Shown here one piece after another: positions 55,739 through 64,000 of a DNA stretch of 64,000 nt. The position numbers were made by a program, and so were the translations under genes. The notes under the pieces are model-generated. The model made no database searches. It saw nothing but the letters and a program-made list of their open reading frames with translations, and was not told the origin of the DNA. The stretch is from an uncultured SAR86 cluster bacterium (GTDB lineage Bacteria > Pseudomonadota > Gammaproteobacteria > Magnimaribacterales > D2472), in the NCBI GenBank assembly GCA_943788515.1, contig CALSQM010000010.1:31492-95491 (forward strand), written 5' to 3'. How positions within the stretch are numbered: position 1 is the first letter of the stretch; each line of letters starts with the position of its first letter.

Positions 55739-56419
55739 TTATTTTTTAATATTTTTAGCAATTTCTATAGCTGATTTAGTATCAACGTTTCCGTAGATGG
55801 TTACAACAGTTCCATCATTTAAGGGTACTAGATATATCATTTTATTGTTATGTTTCCAGTACCTAACCTTGTTAAGACCTAAATTCTTTTTTTCAACTCT
55901 TAATGTAAAATTTTCACTGCCTCTTCTAAATATTCTTTTTTTATCATTTTGTGAAGCAAACCCAACATTCCTTAAATCAATATTTTGACTTGTTGAATTC
56001 ATGAAATCAGGATTATTAATAACATTTAAGACATGATCCACTAGATTGTTGCTACTATTATCTATGATTTCTTGTGCCTCTTCGCTATTGATTGCAATTG
56101 CAAGTTTATCTTGAGCATCAGAATTTACAGACATTCTTGAAAAGCTGCCTTCGTTTAGTATTAGAACGGTCATTAATACTGATGCAGCTGCAGTGAGGCC
56201 GCTTGTTAGCCAAATATTTGGATTCTTCTTTTTCTTAATAGAGTCTATTGATATTATTTTAGAATCATCATCGTTCATTGCAGAATGAATTAAGGCGTAG
56301 CCAGCTAATTCATTCTGCAATTCCTTATCTGACTCCAACAAGGTTAAAACTTCACTGGACTCAATATCATTTAATTGGCCATCAAATAATGCTGATAGTC
56401 TTTCTTTATTCTTATCCAT
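55739..56419 (-). CDS. rseA: Sigma-E anti-sigma factor RseA-like, with RseB-like C-terminal segment
   Basis: A 226-residue protein from the ATG at 56419 (MDKNKERLSALFDGQLN). The N-terminal domain (ALFDGQLNDIESSEVLTLLE) is the RseA/MucA sigma-binding type, and one transmembrane helix follows (ASVLMTVLIL, residues about 83-93). After the periplasmic part, the last ~60 residues (FTLRVEKKN, LVPLNDGTVVTIYGNVD, SAIEIAKNIKK) look like the C-terminal end of RseB/MucB, which in most relatives is a separate gene and is missing here. So this may be a fused, reduced anti-sigma. It overlaps rpoE by eight bases. Confidence 0.75.
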   Translation of the reverse strand: MDKNKERLSALFDGQLNDIESSEVLTLLESDKELQNELAGYALIHSAMNDDDSKIISIDSIKKKKNPNIWLTSGLTAAASVLMTVLILNEGSFSRMSVNSDAQDKLAIAINSEEAQEIIDNSSNNLVDHVLNVINNPDFMNSTSQNIDLRNVGFASQNDKKRIFRRGSENFTLRVEKKNLGLNKVRYWKHNNKMIYLVPLNDGTVVTIYGNVDTKSAIEIAKNIKK

Positions 56420-56987
56420 GATTTTCGTTCCCTCCATTAATATAATTAATGATGCTTTCTCTTGCTCTAAAAATTCTTGACCTTACTGTGCCAATAGGTG
56501 TACTGGTAATAATAGATATATCTTCATAACTTTTTCCATCAACCTCCCTCAAGGTAAAGGCTGTTTTGAGAGATTCTGGTAATGTTTTTACATATGATTG
56601 AACGTTTTTTAGTGATTGTTTATGCATTAAAGAAATTTCAGGATTTTCATAGGATGGGATATCTATTTCCAGATCATCTGAAGATATATTTAATTGATCT
56701 TTTTTGGATGCGGAACTAGCAAAATGATTTTTTGCAAGGTTAATTGCAATTCTATATACCCATGTAAAAAAAGCACTATCGCCTCTAAATAAATTAATCT
56801 TTTGCCATACCTTAATAAAAGTTAGTTGGGTTAGGTCTTCTGAGTCCTCTCTTGATTTGGTGAATGCGAAAAGAGACGCATAAACTCTGGGATAATATTT
56901 GGTCATCAAAAATTTAAAAGCTCCTTCATCTCCATTTTGTACCTTAATTATTAAAAGGTCATCTTCGTTGTGGACATTAGTTTTCAT
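56412..56987 (-). CDS. rpoE: RNA polymerase sigma factor RpoE (sigma-E/AlgU)
   Basis: A 191-residue ECF sigma factor for the envelope stress response. Region 2 has DEGAFKFLMTKYYPRVYASL, EDSEDLTQLTFIKVW and the FTWVYRIAINLAKNH core; region 4 has LPESLKTAFTLREVDGKSYE with GTVRSRIFRARESI. The arrangement rpoE-rseA-degP matches the MucA/MucD-type operon. A candidate sigma-E promoter lies just upstream. Confidence 0.95.
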   Translation of the reverse strand: MKTNVHNEDDLLIIKVQNGDEGAFKFLMTKYYPRVYASLFAFTKSREDSEDLTQLTFIKVWQKINLFRGDSAFFTWVYRIAINLAKNHFASSASKKDQLNISSDDLEIDIPSYENPEISLMHKQSLKNVQSYVKTLPESLKTAFTLREVDGKSYEDISIITSTPIGTVRSRIFRARESIINYINGGNENHG

Positions 56988-57008
56988 TAAAATTAATTCC
57001 TTTTACCA

Positions 57009-57037
57009 TAAGACAGGCAAATAGATCAAAAGTTTCC
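57009..57037 (-). promoter_or_regulatory. Candidate sigma-E autoregulatory promoter of rpoE
   Basis: On the minus strand GGAAACTTTT (57037-57028) and GTCTTA (57014-57009) have the order and near-consensus wording of a sigma-E promoter (GGAACTT, then about 16 bases, then GTCTAA). The -35 overlaps the last codons of sdhE. The extra A in the -35 is a departure from consensus. Confidence 0.45.
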
Positions 57038-57283
57038 TTGCTTGGTAAATTTTTTTAAGTTGTTGTTGATAAAGGATTCATGTTGCCGGTTGTTAAGAGA
57101 TACGTCCTTAAATATATAATCAAAAAGCTTCTGGTCATCATAATCAAGGATTGTGTCAAAAATTTTAACGTCCTTTTCATCCAACAAAGGCAATTTTACC
57201 TGAGCAAATTCTCTTAATAAAAGATCTATTTCTCTCATTCCTCTTCTACATTTCCAGTATATTCTGTTTATTTCTTGATTCAT
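57026..57283 (-). CDS. sdhE: FAD assembly factor SdhE
   Basis: An 85-residue cytoplasmic protein that helps attach FAD to succinate dehydrogenase and fumarate reductase flavoproteins. The hallmark RGxxE motif region is CRRGMREIDLLLREFAQVK, and the second half has FDTILDYDDQKLFDYIF. It is divergent from ygfZ, a frequent pairing in gammaproteobacteria. Length is normal. Confidence 0.92.
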   Translation of the reverse strand: MNQEINRIYWKCRRGMREIDLLLREFAQVKLPLLDEKDVKIFDTILDYDDQKLFDYIFKDVSLNNRQHESFINNNLKKFTKQGNF

Positions 57284-57366
57284 TGGTTAATATAGTTTTT
57301 ATTGTTAGATAATTTTACAAGAAAATAGACATACAAAATAAATTAATATCGTTTGGTTCTCTATAT

Positions 57367-58140
57367 TTGAGATCTTTAAAAGTCTTACATATTAAAGGTG
57401 ATGATCAAAAGATAAAAGACTTTCTTCAAGGCCAGGTATCTTCAGATATTGCTGAGCTTGGTGATTTGTCATCTCAGCTCTCTTGCATATGTAACCAAAA
57501 AGGTCTTGTAATGGCAGGATTCTTGATCCAAAAAGTTAATAAAAATTTTAAAATAATTATTGAAGAATCTTTAATAAAGACATTTGTTGAAGATTTAACA
57601 CCATATGCAAAATTTTTTGGAGTTACTTTTCATTTAGGAGAAGAGAATATTCTGGGTCATGTTGTTGAGAACCCACAAAAGTCAAGAAACAAAAATTCGT
57701 TTCTTACAAATGGTAGTTTTGATCTTGAGGTAGAAATTGTAGAAGTTAAAAGCTCTATTTCTAATGAAATAAGCTTAGCTAAATGGCAAATTGCTAATAA
57801 ATTAGCACTTAACCACTCTCTTTGTTTTGATGATATAGCTTTATATAGGCCACTAGAGCTTAATTATGACAAGTTAAGAGTTTCCTTTACCAAAGGATGT
57901 TTTAGAGGGCAGGAAATAATAGCCAGAATGCATTATTTGGGTGTGAATAGAAGGTCTTTCTGTGCTGTGATTGAAAATACTGAGCACCCACTGGAAAACA
58001 ATATCAAGCCACTGGGTAAAAAATTAGAATATGAAAACTATAAAATTTATAATTGTTTTATAGAACAAGATATTCAAAATGAGCTGCTCAAATCAAATCA
58101 GCATGAATTATTTTCTATGCCTACCAATCAATTGGACTAA
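57367..58140 (+). CDS. ygfZ: Folate-binding tRNA-modifying protein YgfZ
   Basis: A 257-residue aminomethyltransferase-fold protein that binds folate and supports iron-sulfur cluster enzymes. The N-terminal LHIKGDDQKIKDFLQGQVSS and the signature FTKGCFRGQEIIARMHYLG, with the conserved cysteine, are intact. It has a TTG start at 57367 (MRSLKVLHIKGD) with no obvious ribosome-binding site. It converges on ung with a 20-base overlap. Confidence 0.88.
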   Translation: MRSLKVLHIKGDDQKIKDFLQGQVSSDIAELGDLSSQLSCICNQKGLVMAGFLIQKVNKNFKIIIEESLIKTFVEDLTPYAKFFGVTFHLGEENILGHVVENPQKSRNKNSFLTNGSFDLEVEIVEVKSSISNEISLAKWQIANKLALNHSLCFDDIALYRPLELNYDKLRVSFTKGCFRGQEIIARMHYLGVNRRSFCAVIENTEHPLENNIKPLGKKLEYENYKIYNCFIEQDIQNELLKSNQHELFSMPTNQLD

Positions 58141-58798
58141 TTTTATTTTTTAATAAAAAAGAATTGGTCTTTGAGAAATGTCTACACCCAAAAAATCCCC
58201 TATAAGCAGAAAGTGGTGATGGGTGTGGAGCTGTAAATACAGCATGTCTTTTTTCATTTATTAAGTGCCTCTTACTTATAGAATTTGCACCCCATAATAA
58301 ATACACTAAATTATGTTTTTTATTTAAAATTTCAATGACGGATTCAACTACATTTGACCACCCTATTGAAAAATGAGATCCAGGTTTTGAATCCTCAACA
58401 GTTAATGAAAAATTAATCAATAATACGCCTTGACTAGCCCAGCAACTTAGATCTCCAGAATGGTGAGTTACTGATCCTAAATCAGAGTAAATTTCTTTAT
58501 AAATATTTCTTAAAGATGGAGGTATTTTATTTCCCTTTTTAACAGAAAATGCAAGGCCATTTGCTACGCCTTCTTGATGATATGGATCTTGCCCAAGTAT
58601 GACGACTTTTGTATCTTTAAAGCTACATAATTTAAATGCATTATAGATATCATTAACTTTCGGATAGAAATTTTTTTTATTTTTAAATAGCTTTACTAGT
58701 TCAGCAGTTGGCTCAGATAAATCGATGCCAACGCCCCCCTCTTTAAGTGTCTTATGCCAGTCGCTTGGCAATTTAAGTAGGTCGTTAAATTTGTTCAT
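58121..58798 (-). CDS. ung: Uracil-DNA glycosylase
   Basis: A 225-residue family-1 UDG that removes uracil from DNA. The catalytic water-activating loop is VVILGQDPYHQEGVANGLAF, and the minor-groove loop is HPSPLSAYRGFFGCRHF with the catalytic histidine. Length is normal. It lies in the minus direction after the 313-base AT-rich gap below serA. Confidence 0.97.
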   Translation of the reverse strand: MNKFNDLLKLPSDWHKTLKEGGVGIDLSEPTAELVKLFKNKKNFYPKVNDIYNAFKLCSFKDTKVVILGQDPYHQEGVANGLAFSVKKGNKIPPSLRNIYKEIYSDLGSVTHHSGDLSCWASQGVLLINFSLTVEDSKPGSHFSIGWSNVVESVIEILNKKHNLVYLLWGANSISKRHLINEKRHAVFTAPHPSPLSAYRGFFGCRHFSKTNSFLLKNKISPIDW

Positions 58799-59111
58799 TT
58801 TCTATGAAATTTTATCCACAGAATCTGTGGATAAAGTTATGGATAACTTTATTTTTAATACCTCAAACCTATATAAAATAAGGGTTTGGTAAAGTTGTCT
58901 AAAATTTATACAATAATACATTTAAATACCGCAAATCAATAACTTAAGTAAAATTTGTCAAACATAATGTACACAATTTGTAAAAAAGTTACATAACTCA
59001 ATAACACTTAAATCCACTGTTGACAAGTAATTTTTGTAATGATTTTTATATATTAACAAAAAAGAACATAAGTTCTTATTATTTCAAGTATTTTGAGATA
59101 TTTTCCGTAAA
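58799..59111. promoter_or_regulatory. Intergenic AT-rich region with inverted DnaA boxes
   Basis: The gap between serA (ends 59112) and ung (starts 58798) holds two perfect, inverted DnaA-box-like nonamers, TTATCCACA (58812-58820) and TGTGGATAA (58826-58834), five bases apart, plus a near match TTATGGATAA at 58837-58846. The rest is very AT-rich with no gene seen. A TTGACA at about 59019 on the plus strand has no downstream gene. Confidence 0.55.
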
Positions 59112-60287
59112 CTATTTACAGAGTCTGACGCTTATAACATGGTCAATATTTTTAATATTTTTTAGTAGTTCTTTTGATGGCTTTTCATCTAAGTCTATTA
59201 AACTAATGCCAATTGAATCTCTGCTTTTGTGTGTCATGTCAGCAATGTTAATTTTATTACTACCAAGCTCATCTGTAATTTTACCTATCATTCCAGGCTC
59301 ATTTTTATTAATAATAACCAGCCTATGTTCTGCTGTTTTTCCAAGCTTTATTCTTGGAAAATTAACCGAATTTATTATCACGCCATTTTTTAAGAAATTT
59401 GTTACCTGATCCGCAGCCATGACTGCACAATTAACCTCAGCCTCTTTTGTACTTGCGCCGATATGCGGAAGCAAGATTACATCATGAAATGAAGACGACC
59501 TTTCAACCAATTCAGGGGTTGGAAAATCTGTAACAAAGCCAGACAATATATTTTGATTTAATGCATCAATAATATCCTCATTATTTACAATTCCTCCCCG
59601 TGATAAATTGATAAGTTTTGCACCTTTTTTAATGAATTTAATTGTCTTTTTAGATATAAGATCTTTTGTAGCTTCTATCAGAGGGACGTGAAGTGAAATA
59701 TAGTCAGAATTGCTTAGAAGGTACTCCATAGTATCTGCCCTTTCGACATCCCTTGGAAGCCTCCATGCAGAATCTACAGAAATATGAGGGTCAAATCCAA
59801 TTATTTTCATACCCATGACTTCTACTGTTTGGGCCAATAATGAGCCAATGGCTCCAAGACCCACGATACCTAATGTCTTACCTTTTAATTCATTGCCCTT
59901 AAAATTCTTCTTTTGAGACTCCATAGAGGAATTAAGTAATGCATTGTCTTGGCCAGACAGTGTTTTAGCGTAAGCATTTCCTTGAATAATACCCCTTGAG
60001 GATAAAAGCATGCCACACACAACCAGCTCCTTTACAGCATTTGCATTAGCACCAGGAGTATTGAATACAACTATCCCTTTATTTGTTGCGTCTATAACAG
60101 GAACGTTATTAGTCCCAGCGCCTGCCCTTCCTATACATTTTAATGATTGATTGAGGTCGCCATCCGTTAGAACCTGGCTTCTTATTAATAGTGAATCAGG
60201 GTTAATTTCATCTATATGAAGATCATTTTTAGCCAATATCTCAATTCCATCCTCAGCGATGTTGTTATAAATTTTGTATGTATACAT
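59112..60287 (-). CDS. serA: D-3-phosphoglycerate dehydrogenase
   Basis: A 391-residue enzyme for the first step of serine biosynthesis (3-phosphoglycerate to 3-phosphohydroxypyruvate). The NAD-binding motif is LGIVGLGAIGSLLAQ, the catalytic Arg region NLSRGGIVN and the His in ILLPHIGAST. The N-terminal part (GRAGAGTNNVPVIDATNKGI) is typical, and a C-terminal ACT-type domain (LVIINKNEPGMIGKITDELG) indicates serine feedback control. It lacks the extra ASB domain of longer enzymes. Confidence 0.92.
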   Translation of the reverse strand: MYTYKIYNNIAEDGIEILAKNDLHIDEINPDSLLIRSQVLTDGDLNQSLKCIGRAGAGTNNVPVIDATNKGIVVFNTPGANANAVKELVVCGMLLSSRGIIQGNAYAKTLSGQDNALLNSSMESQKKNFKGNELKGKTLGIVGLGAIGSLLAQTVEVMGMKIIGFDPHISVDSAWRLPRDVERADTMEYLLSNSDYISLHVPLIEATKDLISKKTIKFIKKGAKLINLSRGGIVNNEDIIDALNQNILSGFVTDFPTPELVERSSSFHDVILLPHIGASTKEAEVNCAVMAADQVTNFLKNGVIINSVNFPRIKLGKTAEHRLVIINKNEPGMIGKITDELGSNKINIADMTHKSRDSIGISLIDLDEKPSKELLKNIKNIDHVISVRLCK

Positions 60288-60372
60288 TTTTAAAAGGGTT
60301 AGATAAAAAAAATTATTATATAGCTTTATTAAAAAAGATTTAAATATCTTTTTATAAACCTAAATATAATAC

Positions 60373-61821
60373 CTATTTCAATGATAAATCTATAAACATC
60401 TTCCAATCTTCATAATCTTTTTTATAGAAATTATTTAACTTACTATTTGGTCTATATTTGCTTTCGATTAATGTTTTAATTTCTTCCATAGCAACCCCAT
60501 CAGCAATCTGACAAACTATACAAGCTCCAAGTGCTGTTGATTCTGTATTGCTTGGCCTTGCGACCTCTTTTTGAAGGGAGTCTGCAAGAATTTGTATAAA
60601 AGATTCGTTGGCAGTCATTCCACCATCAACAAGCAAGCTGTTAATTGAAATACTATTAGATTCTAAAATATTAATAATATCCTTTGTTTGATAGCAAATG
60701 GATTTAAATGCGGCAGTAATGATGTCTTTCTTAGTTGAATTCTGAGTAATACCACTAAAGCCTGCTCTGATATTAGAGTTCCAATATGGTGTGCCAAGAC
60801 CATTGAATGCGGGCAAGAATTTGACATTATTGGACTCACCGTTTTTTTCAAGAAAATCCTCACTCTCGGCAGAAGAACTAAAAAAATTCATCTTATCTCT
60901 TAACCATTGAACAATATTGCCACAAGAATATATGCTTCCTTCAAGTGCATAACTGGTTTCATTATTTAGTCTGTATCCTACAGTTGTTAGCAAACCCTCT
61001 TTAACTACCACTGGTGTTTCTTTGGTGTTAACCATTAAAAAGCAGCCAGTGCCATAAGTTGATTTGAGATCACCTTTGCTAAAACAGGCTTGGCCAACAA
61101 GAGCGCTTTGCTGATCACCTATGACACCATTAATTCTAATATCTGTTCCATTAACATCTATGGTTCCAAAAAAAGAATCACAATCCTTAACTTTAGGCAT
61201 CATAGAGATTGGGATATTAAATAAATTTAAAAGATCTAAATCCCAAGACATAGTATGTATGTTAAAAAGCATGGTTCTCGATGCATTAGTAATGTCTGTT
61301 AGATGGTTCTTTTCTTTTGAAAGCTTGTAAATCAAAAACGAATCAACAGTTCCAAAAAGTAAATCACCTGATTCGGCATCGTGTCTTGCATTTGGAACAT
61401 TGTCTAATATCCAGCCAACCTTAGAAGCAGAAAAATATGGATCTAACAATAAACCAGTCTTTTTGGAAACCATTTCTTCATTACCATCAGCCTTTAGTGA
61501 TGAGCACATTGAGCTAGTTCTTCTATCTTGCCAAATAATGGCTGGATAAATAGGTTCACCCGTTTTTTTTGACCAAACTATAGTTGTTTCTCTTTGATTA
61601 GTTATCCCGCATGATGTGATATCAGTATTATCTTTGGTGACATCCTTTATCGTAGAAAGAACGGTATTTAAAATTTCTTCTGGATCGGCCTCAACCCAGC
61701 CATCTTCTGGGTAAGATAATTCATATGCCTTTTGAGAATCTTTAATAGAGTTTAAGCTAGAATCAAAAATGATTGATCTAGAGCTTGTTGTTCCTTGATC
61801 AATGGCTAAATAATTTCTCAT
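60373..61821 (-). CDS. glpK: Glycerol kinase
   Basis: A 482-residue FGGY-family kinase that phosphorylates glycerol to sn-glycerol-3-phosphate. Signatures are the start AIDQGTTSSRSIIFD, the glycerol-site IWQDRRTSSM, and STYGTGCFLMVNT, together with VDGGMTANESFIQILADSL and STALGACIVCQIADGV. Length is near the usual ~495. It is divergent from nrdA, separated by a regulatory gap of 261 bases. An AAAGGAC site precedes the ATG. Confidence 0.95.
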   Translation of the reverse strand: MRNYLAIDQGTTSSRSIIFDSSLNSIKDSQKAYELSYPEDGWVEADPEEILNTVLSTIKDVTKDNTDITSCGITNQRETTIVWSKKTGEPIYPAIIWQDRRTSSMCSSLKADGNEEMVSKKTGLLLDPYFSASKVGWILDNVPNARHDAESGDLLFGTVDSFLIYKLSKEKNHLTDITNASRTMLFNIHTMSWDLDLLNLFNIPISMMPKVKDCDSFFGTIDVNGTDIRINGVIGDQQSALVGQACFSKGDLKSTYGTGCFLMVNTKETPVVVKEGLLTTVGYRLNNETSYALEGSIYSCGNIVQWLRDKMNFFSSSAESEDFLEKNGESNNVKFLPAFNGLGTPYWNSNIRAGFSGITQNSTKKDIITAAFKSICYQTKDIINILESNSISINSLLVDGGMTANESFIQILADSLQKEVARPSNTESTALGACIVCQIADGVAMEEIKTLIESKYRPNSKLNNFYKKDYEDWKMFIDLSLK

Positions 61822-61842
61822 AATTTTATGTCCTTTGTATAA

Positions 61843-61851
61843 TTATCCACA
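61843..61851 (+). promoter_or_regulatory. DnaA-box-like nonamer upstream of glpK
   Basis: TTATCCACA at 61843-61851 matches the DnaA box. It lies just upstream of the glpK start on the minus side. Confidence 0.5.
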
Positions 61852-61892
61852 ATTTATTAACTAATTACCAACAGCAAAAAAACACCTTATAT

Positions 61893-61937
61893 ACACTATA
61901 TAGTGAAAAAAAATGAAATTGTCACAATATATAGTGT
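61893..61937 (+). promoter_or_regulatory. Tandem NrdR boxes upstream of nrdA
   Basis: Two palindromic boxes, ACACTATATAGTGA (61893-61906) and CACAATATATAGTGT (61923-61937), match the NrdR consensus (ACAC-AT-rich-GTGT). Their centres are about 30 bases apart, three helical turns, as is typical for NrdR tandem sites that repress ribonucleotide reductase genes. Confidence 0.85.
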
Positions 61938-61945
61938 TTTTTTAC

Positions 61946-61973
61946 TTGATTCTTTATCCACAACTAGTAATAT
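61946..61973 (+). promoter_or_regulatory. Candidate nrdA promoter overlapping a DnaA box
   Basis: A -35 TTGATT (61946-61951) and a -10 TAATAT (61968-61973) are separated by 16 bases. The spacer contains a DnaA box, TTATCCACA (61954-61962). The NrdR boxes lie just upstream. This is the only good promoter match ahead of nrdA. Confidence 0.6.
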
Positions 61974-62082
61974 TAGCAGTAAGAGAAATTTAAGGTGATT
62001 GCTCAGCAGCAAAAACAAAACCTCTTTCAAACAGTAAAAAAACTCATTTGAGTAAGAATTTTTTGGGGACAAAAAAATAAAG

Positions 62083-64000
62083 ATGGAAACACAACAAGAA
62101 ACAAGTAAAACAATAAACGTCCAAGAACAACCATTAGTTAATGATATAGAGACAACAGCTCCAGGCAAACTAAGAGTAATAAAAAGAAATGGAAAGGTAG
62201 TTGCATTTGAAGAAGATAAGATAAAGGTTGCAATAACCAAAGCCTTTCTTGCAACAGAGTCAGGTAATGCAGCAGCAAGTGAAAGAATACATAAAAAAGT
62301 AAATCAAATATCAAAAGGTATTATTGAAGTTTTTGAGAGAAGAATGCCTTCAGGTGGAACGCTTCATATAGAAGAAATACAAGATCAGGTTGAATTACAG
62401 CTTATGAGAACAGAGGAACTAAAAGTTGCAAGAAGCTATATTTTATATAGAGCTGAAAGAACTCAAGAAAGAAAAAAAAGAAGCACCAGAAATAGATATA
62501 GCCAATAGACCAGAAATTAACATCAAAAAGAGTGATGGAACCATGGTTCCGTTGGATATTGATAAAGTTGCAATGCTAATAAATGATGCATGCGAAGGGC
62601 TTGAATCAGTCTCAATGAACGAAGTTCTAGAAGAGGCTCTTAAAAACTTATATGACGGAGTATCACTAGCCGACATGAGAACAAGTCTTGTTATGTCAGC
62701 GAGGACTAAGGTTGAAAAAGAGCCTAATTATTCTTTTGTTACAGCAAGAATACTCATGGACCAAATTCGAAGTGAAGCTTTGGGGTTTCTTGGTGTTGCA
62801 GATGAAGCAACATATGATGAAATGGAGAACCATTACCCAAAAGCACTAAATGCATATATAGATAAAGGAATAGAGTTAGATATTTTAGACCCAGTACTTA
62901 AAACATTTGACCTAGACAGGATGGGTGCTGCTATAGATTACACTAGAGACAATCAGTTTACATATTTAGGGCTTCAAACCTTATACGACAGATATTTCAT
63001 TCATAGCGATGATGTCAGGTATGAACTACCACAAGTATTCTTTATGAGAGTTGCTATGGGTTTAGCGGTGGAAGAGGAAAACAGAGAAGATAGAGCGATA
63101 GAATTTTATAAATTACTCTCAAGCTTTGATTATATGAGCTCAACTCCTACCCTTTTCAACTCTGGCACAAAAAGACCTCAACTATCATCTTGCTATCTAA
63201 CAACAATACCAGATGACCTAGATGGAATATTTGGAGCAATGAAAGATAATGCTTTACTCTCTAAATGGGCAGGTGGACTGGGCAATGATTGGACTTCAGT
63301 TAGGGCTATGAATTCATACATAAAAGGAACGAATGGAAAAAGCCAGGGAGTGGTTCCTTTTCTTAAAGTGGCAAATGATACAGCTGTTGCAGTAAATCAA
63401 GGTGGGAAAAGAAAAGGCGCAATGTGTGCATATCTTGAGACATGGCATTTAGATATTGAAGAGTTCCTAGAATTAAGAAAGAACACTGGTGACGAAAGAA
63501 GAAGAACTCATGACATGAATACTGCAAATTGGGTTCCAGATTTGTTTATGAAAAGAGTTGAGCAAGGTAAGAACTGGACGTTGTTTTCACCAGGAGAAAC
63601 CCCAGAACTTCATGATCTTATAGGAAAAGATTTTGAAGAGAAATACGAAGAATATGAAAGAAAAGCTGCGGCAGGAGAGATGGATCAGCATAAATCAATC
63701 CCAGCAAAAGAGCTTTGGAGGAAAATGCTTACAATGCTTTTCGAAACTGGACATCCTTGGATTACATTTAAAGATGCTTGTAATTTAAGATCTCCACAGC
63801 AACATGCGGGTGTAGTTCACTCATCAAACCTTTGTACAGAGATAACACTTAATACAAGCGCAGATGAGATTGCTGTATGTAACTTAGGTTCCGTTAACCT
63901 TGCAAGGCACATGAAAGATGGGAAGCTTGACCAAGAAAAAATTAAGAAGACTGTATCAACAGCTATAAGAATGCTTGATAATGTTATTAACATTAACTAC
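62083..64000 (+). CDS. nrdA: Ribonucleoside-diphosphate reductase alpha subunit, class I (partial; frameshift at A8 run)
   Basis: The start of the large subunit of class I ribonucleotide reductase, continuing past the right edge. The first frame (62083-62508) is an ATP-cone allosteric domain (KLRVIKRNGKVVAFEEDKIK). It breaks in a run of eight A (62472-62479); with one A removed, the frame continues as EAPEIDIANRPEINIKKSDG to the end. A second ATP cone (TMVPLDIDKVAMLIND) and then the catalytic domain follow: SSTPTLFNSGTKRPQLSSCY and HSSNLCTEITLNTS, with the active-site cysteines. Upstream NrdR and DnaA sites fit nucleotide-pool and replication control. Confidence 0.93.

Noticed and set aside
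59020..59409. Plus-strand ORF of 129 residues antisense to the end of serA
   Set aside because: It overlaps the intact, conserved C-terminal ACT domain of serA, is dominated by Phe/Leu/Ser runs typical of antisense AT-rich DNA, and has no ribosome-binding site.

Overview
The window is AT-rich bacterial chromosome from a gammaproteobacterium. The core operon order rpoE-rseA-degP(mucD)-lepA-lepB-rnc-era-recO-acpS, with queA-tgt-yajC-secD-secF, sdhE/ygfZ, rsmJ and trmJ/suhB, is typical of that class. Low GC, tight gene spacing, a long TonB-dependent receptor, glycine-rich lipoproteins and several steroid/acyl-CoA-type redox enzymes fit a streamlined marine lineage such as SAR86. That assignment is an inference from gene content; no rRNA gene is present to test it.

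Layout. 0-6.7 kb: catabolic and secreted genes (indoleamine dioxygenase family, DUF1330, malate synthase G, an FAD monooxygenase, a secreted protein, a lipoprotein esterase); the last three have broken frames. 6.7-14.6 kb: tRNA-Gly, an M64-type metallopeptidase lipoprotein with an overlapping secreted partner, a TonB-dependent receptor with a palindromic operator in its promoter, an RRM protein, a patatin and a PAN-like protein. 14.6-20.7 kb: GMC oxidoreductase plus rhodanese, a steroid 5-alpha-reductase-like membrane enzyme, an NAD-dependent reductase, and secreted dimeric-barrel-like proteins. 20.7-30.9 kb: an accessory block of small secreted, lipo- and membrane proteins, a decayed sigma factor with its membrane anti-sigma partner, a MORN-repeat protein, relic lipoprotein signal peptides, and a large PDZ-like secreted protein, ending at a short-repeat cluster next to tRNA-Glu.

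30.9-37.9 kb: housekeeping genes (trmJ, suhB, secF, secD, yajC, tgt, queA, tRNA-Leu). The five genes from secF to queA carry at least nine apparent indels, most simply read as sequence or assembly error. 37.9-44.4 kb: an outer-membrane-like protein and two large surface lipoproteins; the first two sit between tRNA-Leu and a decayed copy of its 3' end. 44.4-57.3 kb: acyl-CoA dehydrogenase, then a long minus-strand housekeeping block: rsmJ, uppP, a short tsaB, adk, acpS, recO, era, rnc, lepB, lepA, degP, rseA-like, rpoE, sdhE. 57.3-64 kb: ygfZ, ung, serA, glpK and the start of nrdA with tandem NrdR boxes and DnaA boxes.

Cooperating sets: RpoE with its anti-sigma and DegP form the envelope stress response; YajC-SecD-SecF with LepB serve export; RNase III, Era, RecO, LepA and RsmJ serve RNA processing, ribosome assembly and repair. 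The accessory block shows gene turnover built on a recurring signal-peptide and upstream-sequence cassette. Many frames are broken (homopolymer or single-base indels), so part of the apparent pseudogenisation is probably technical.
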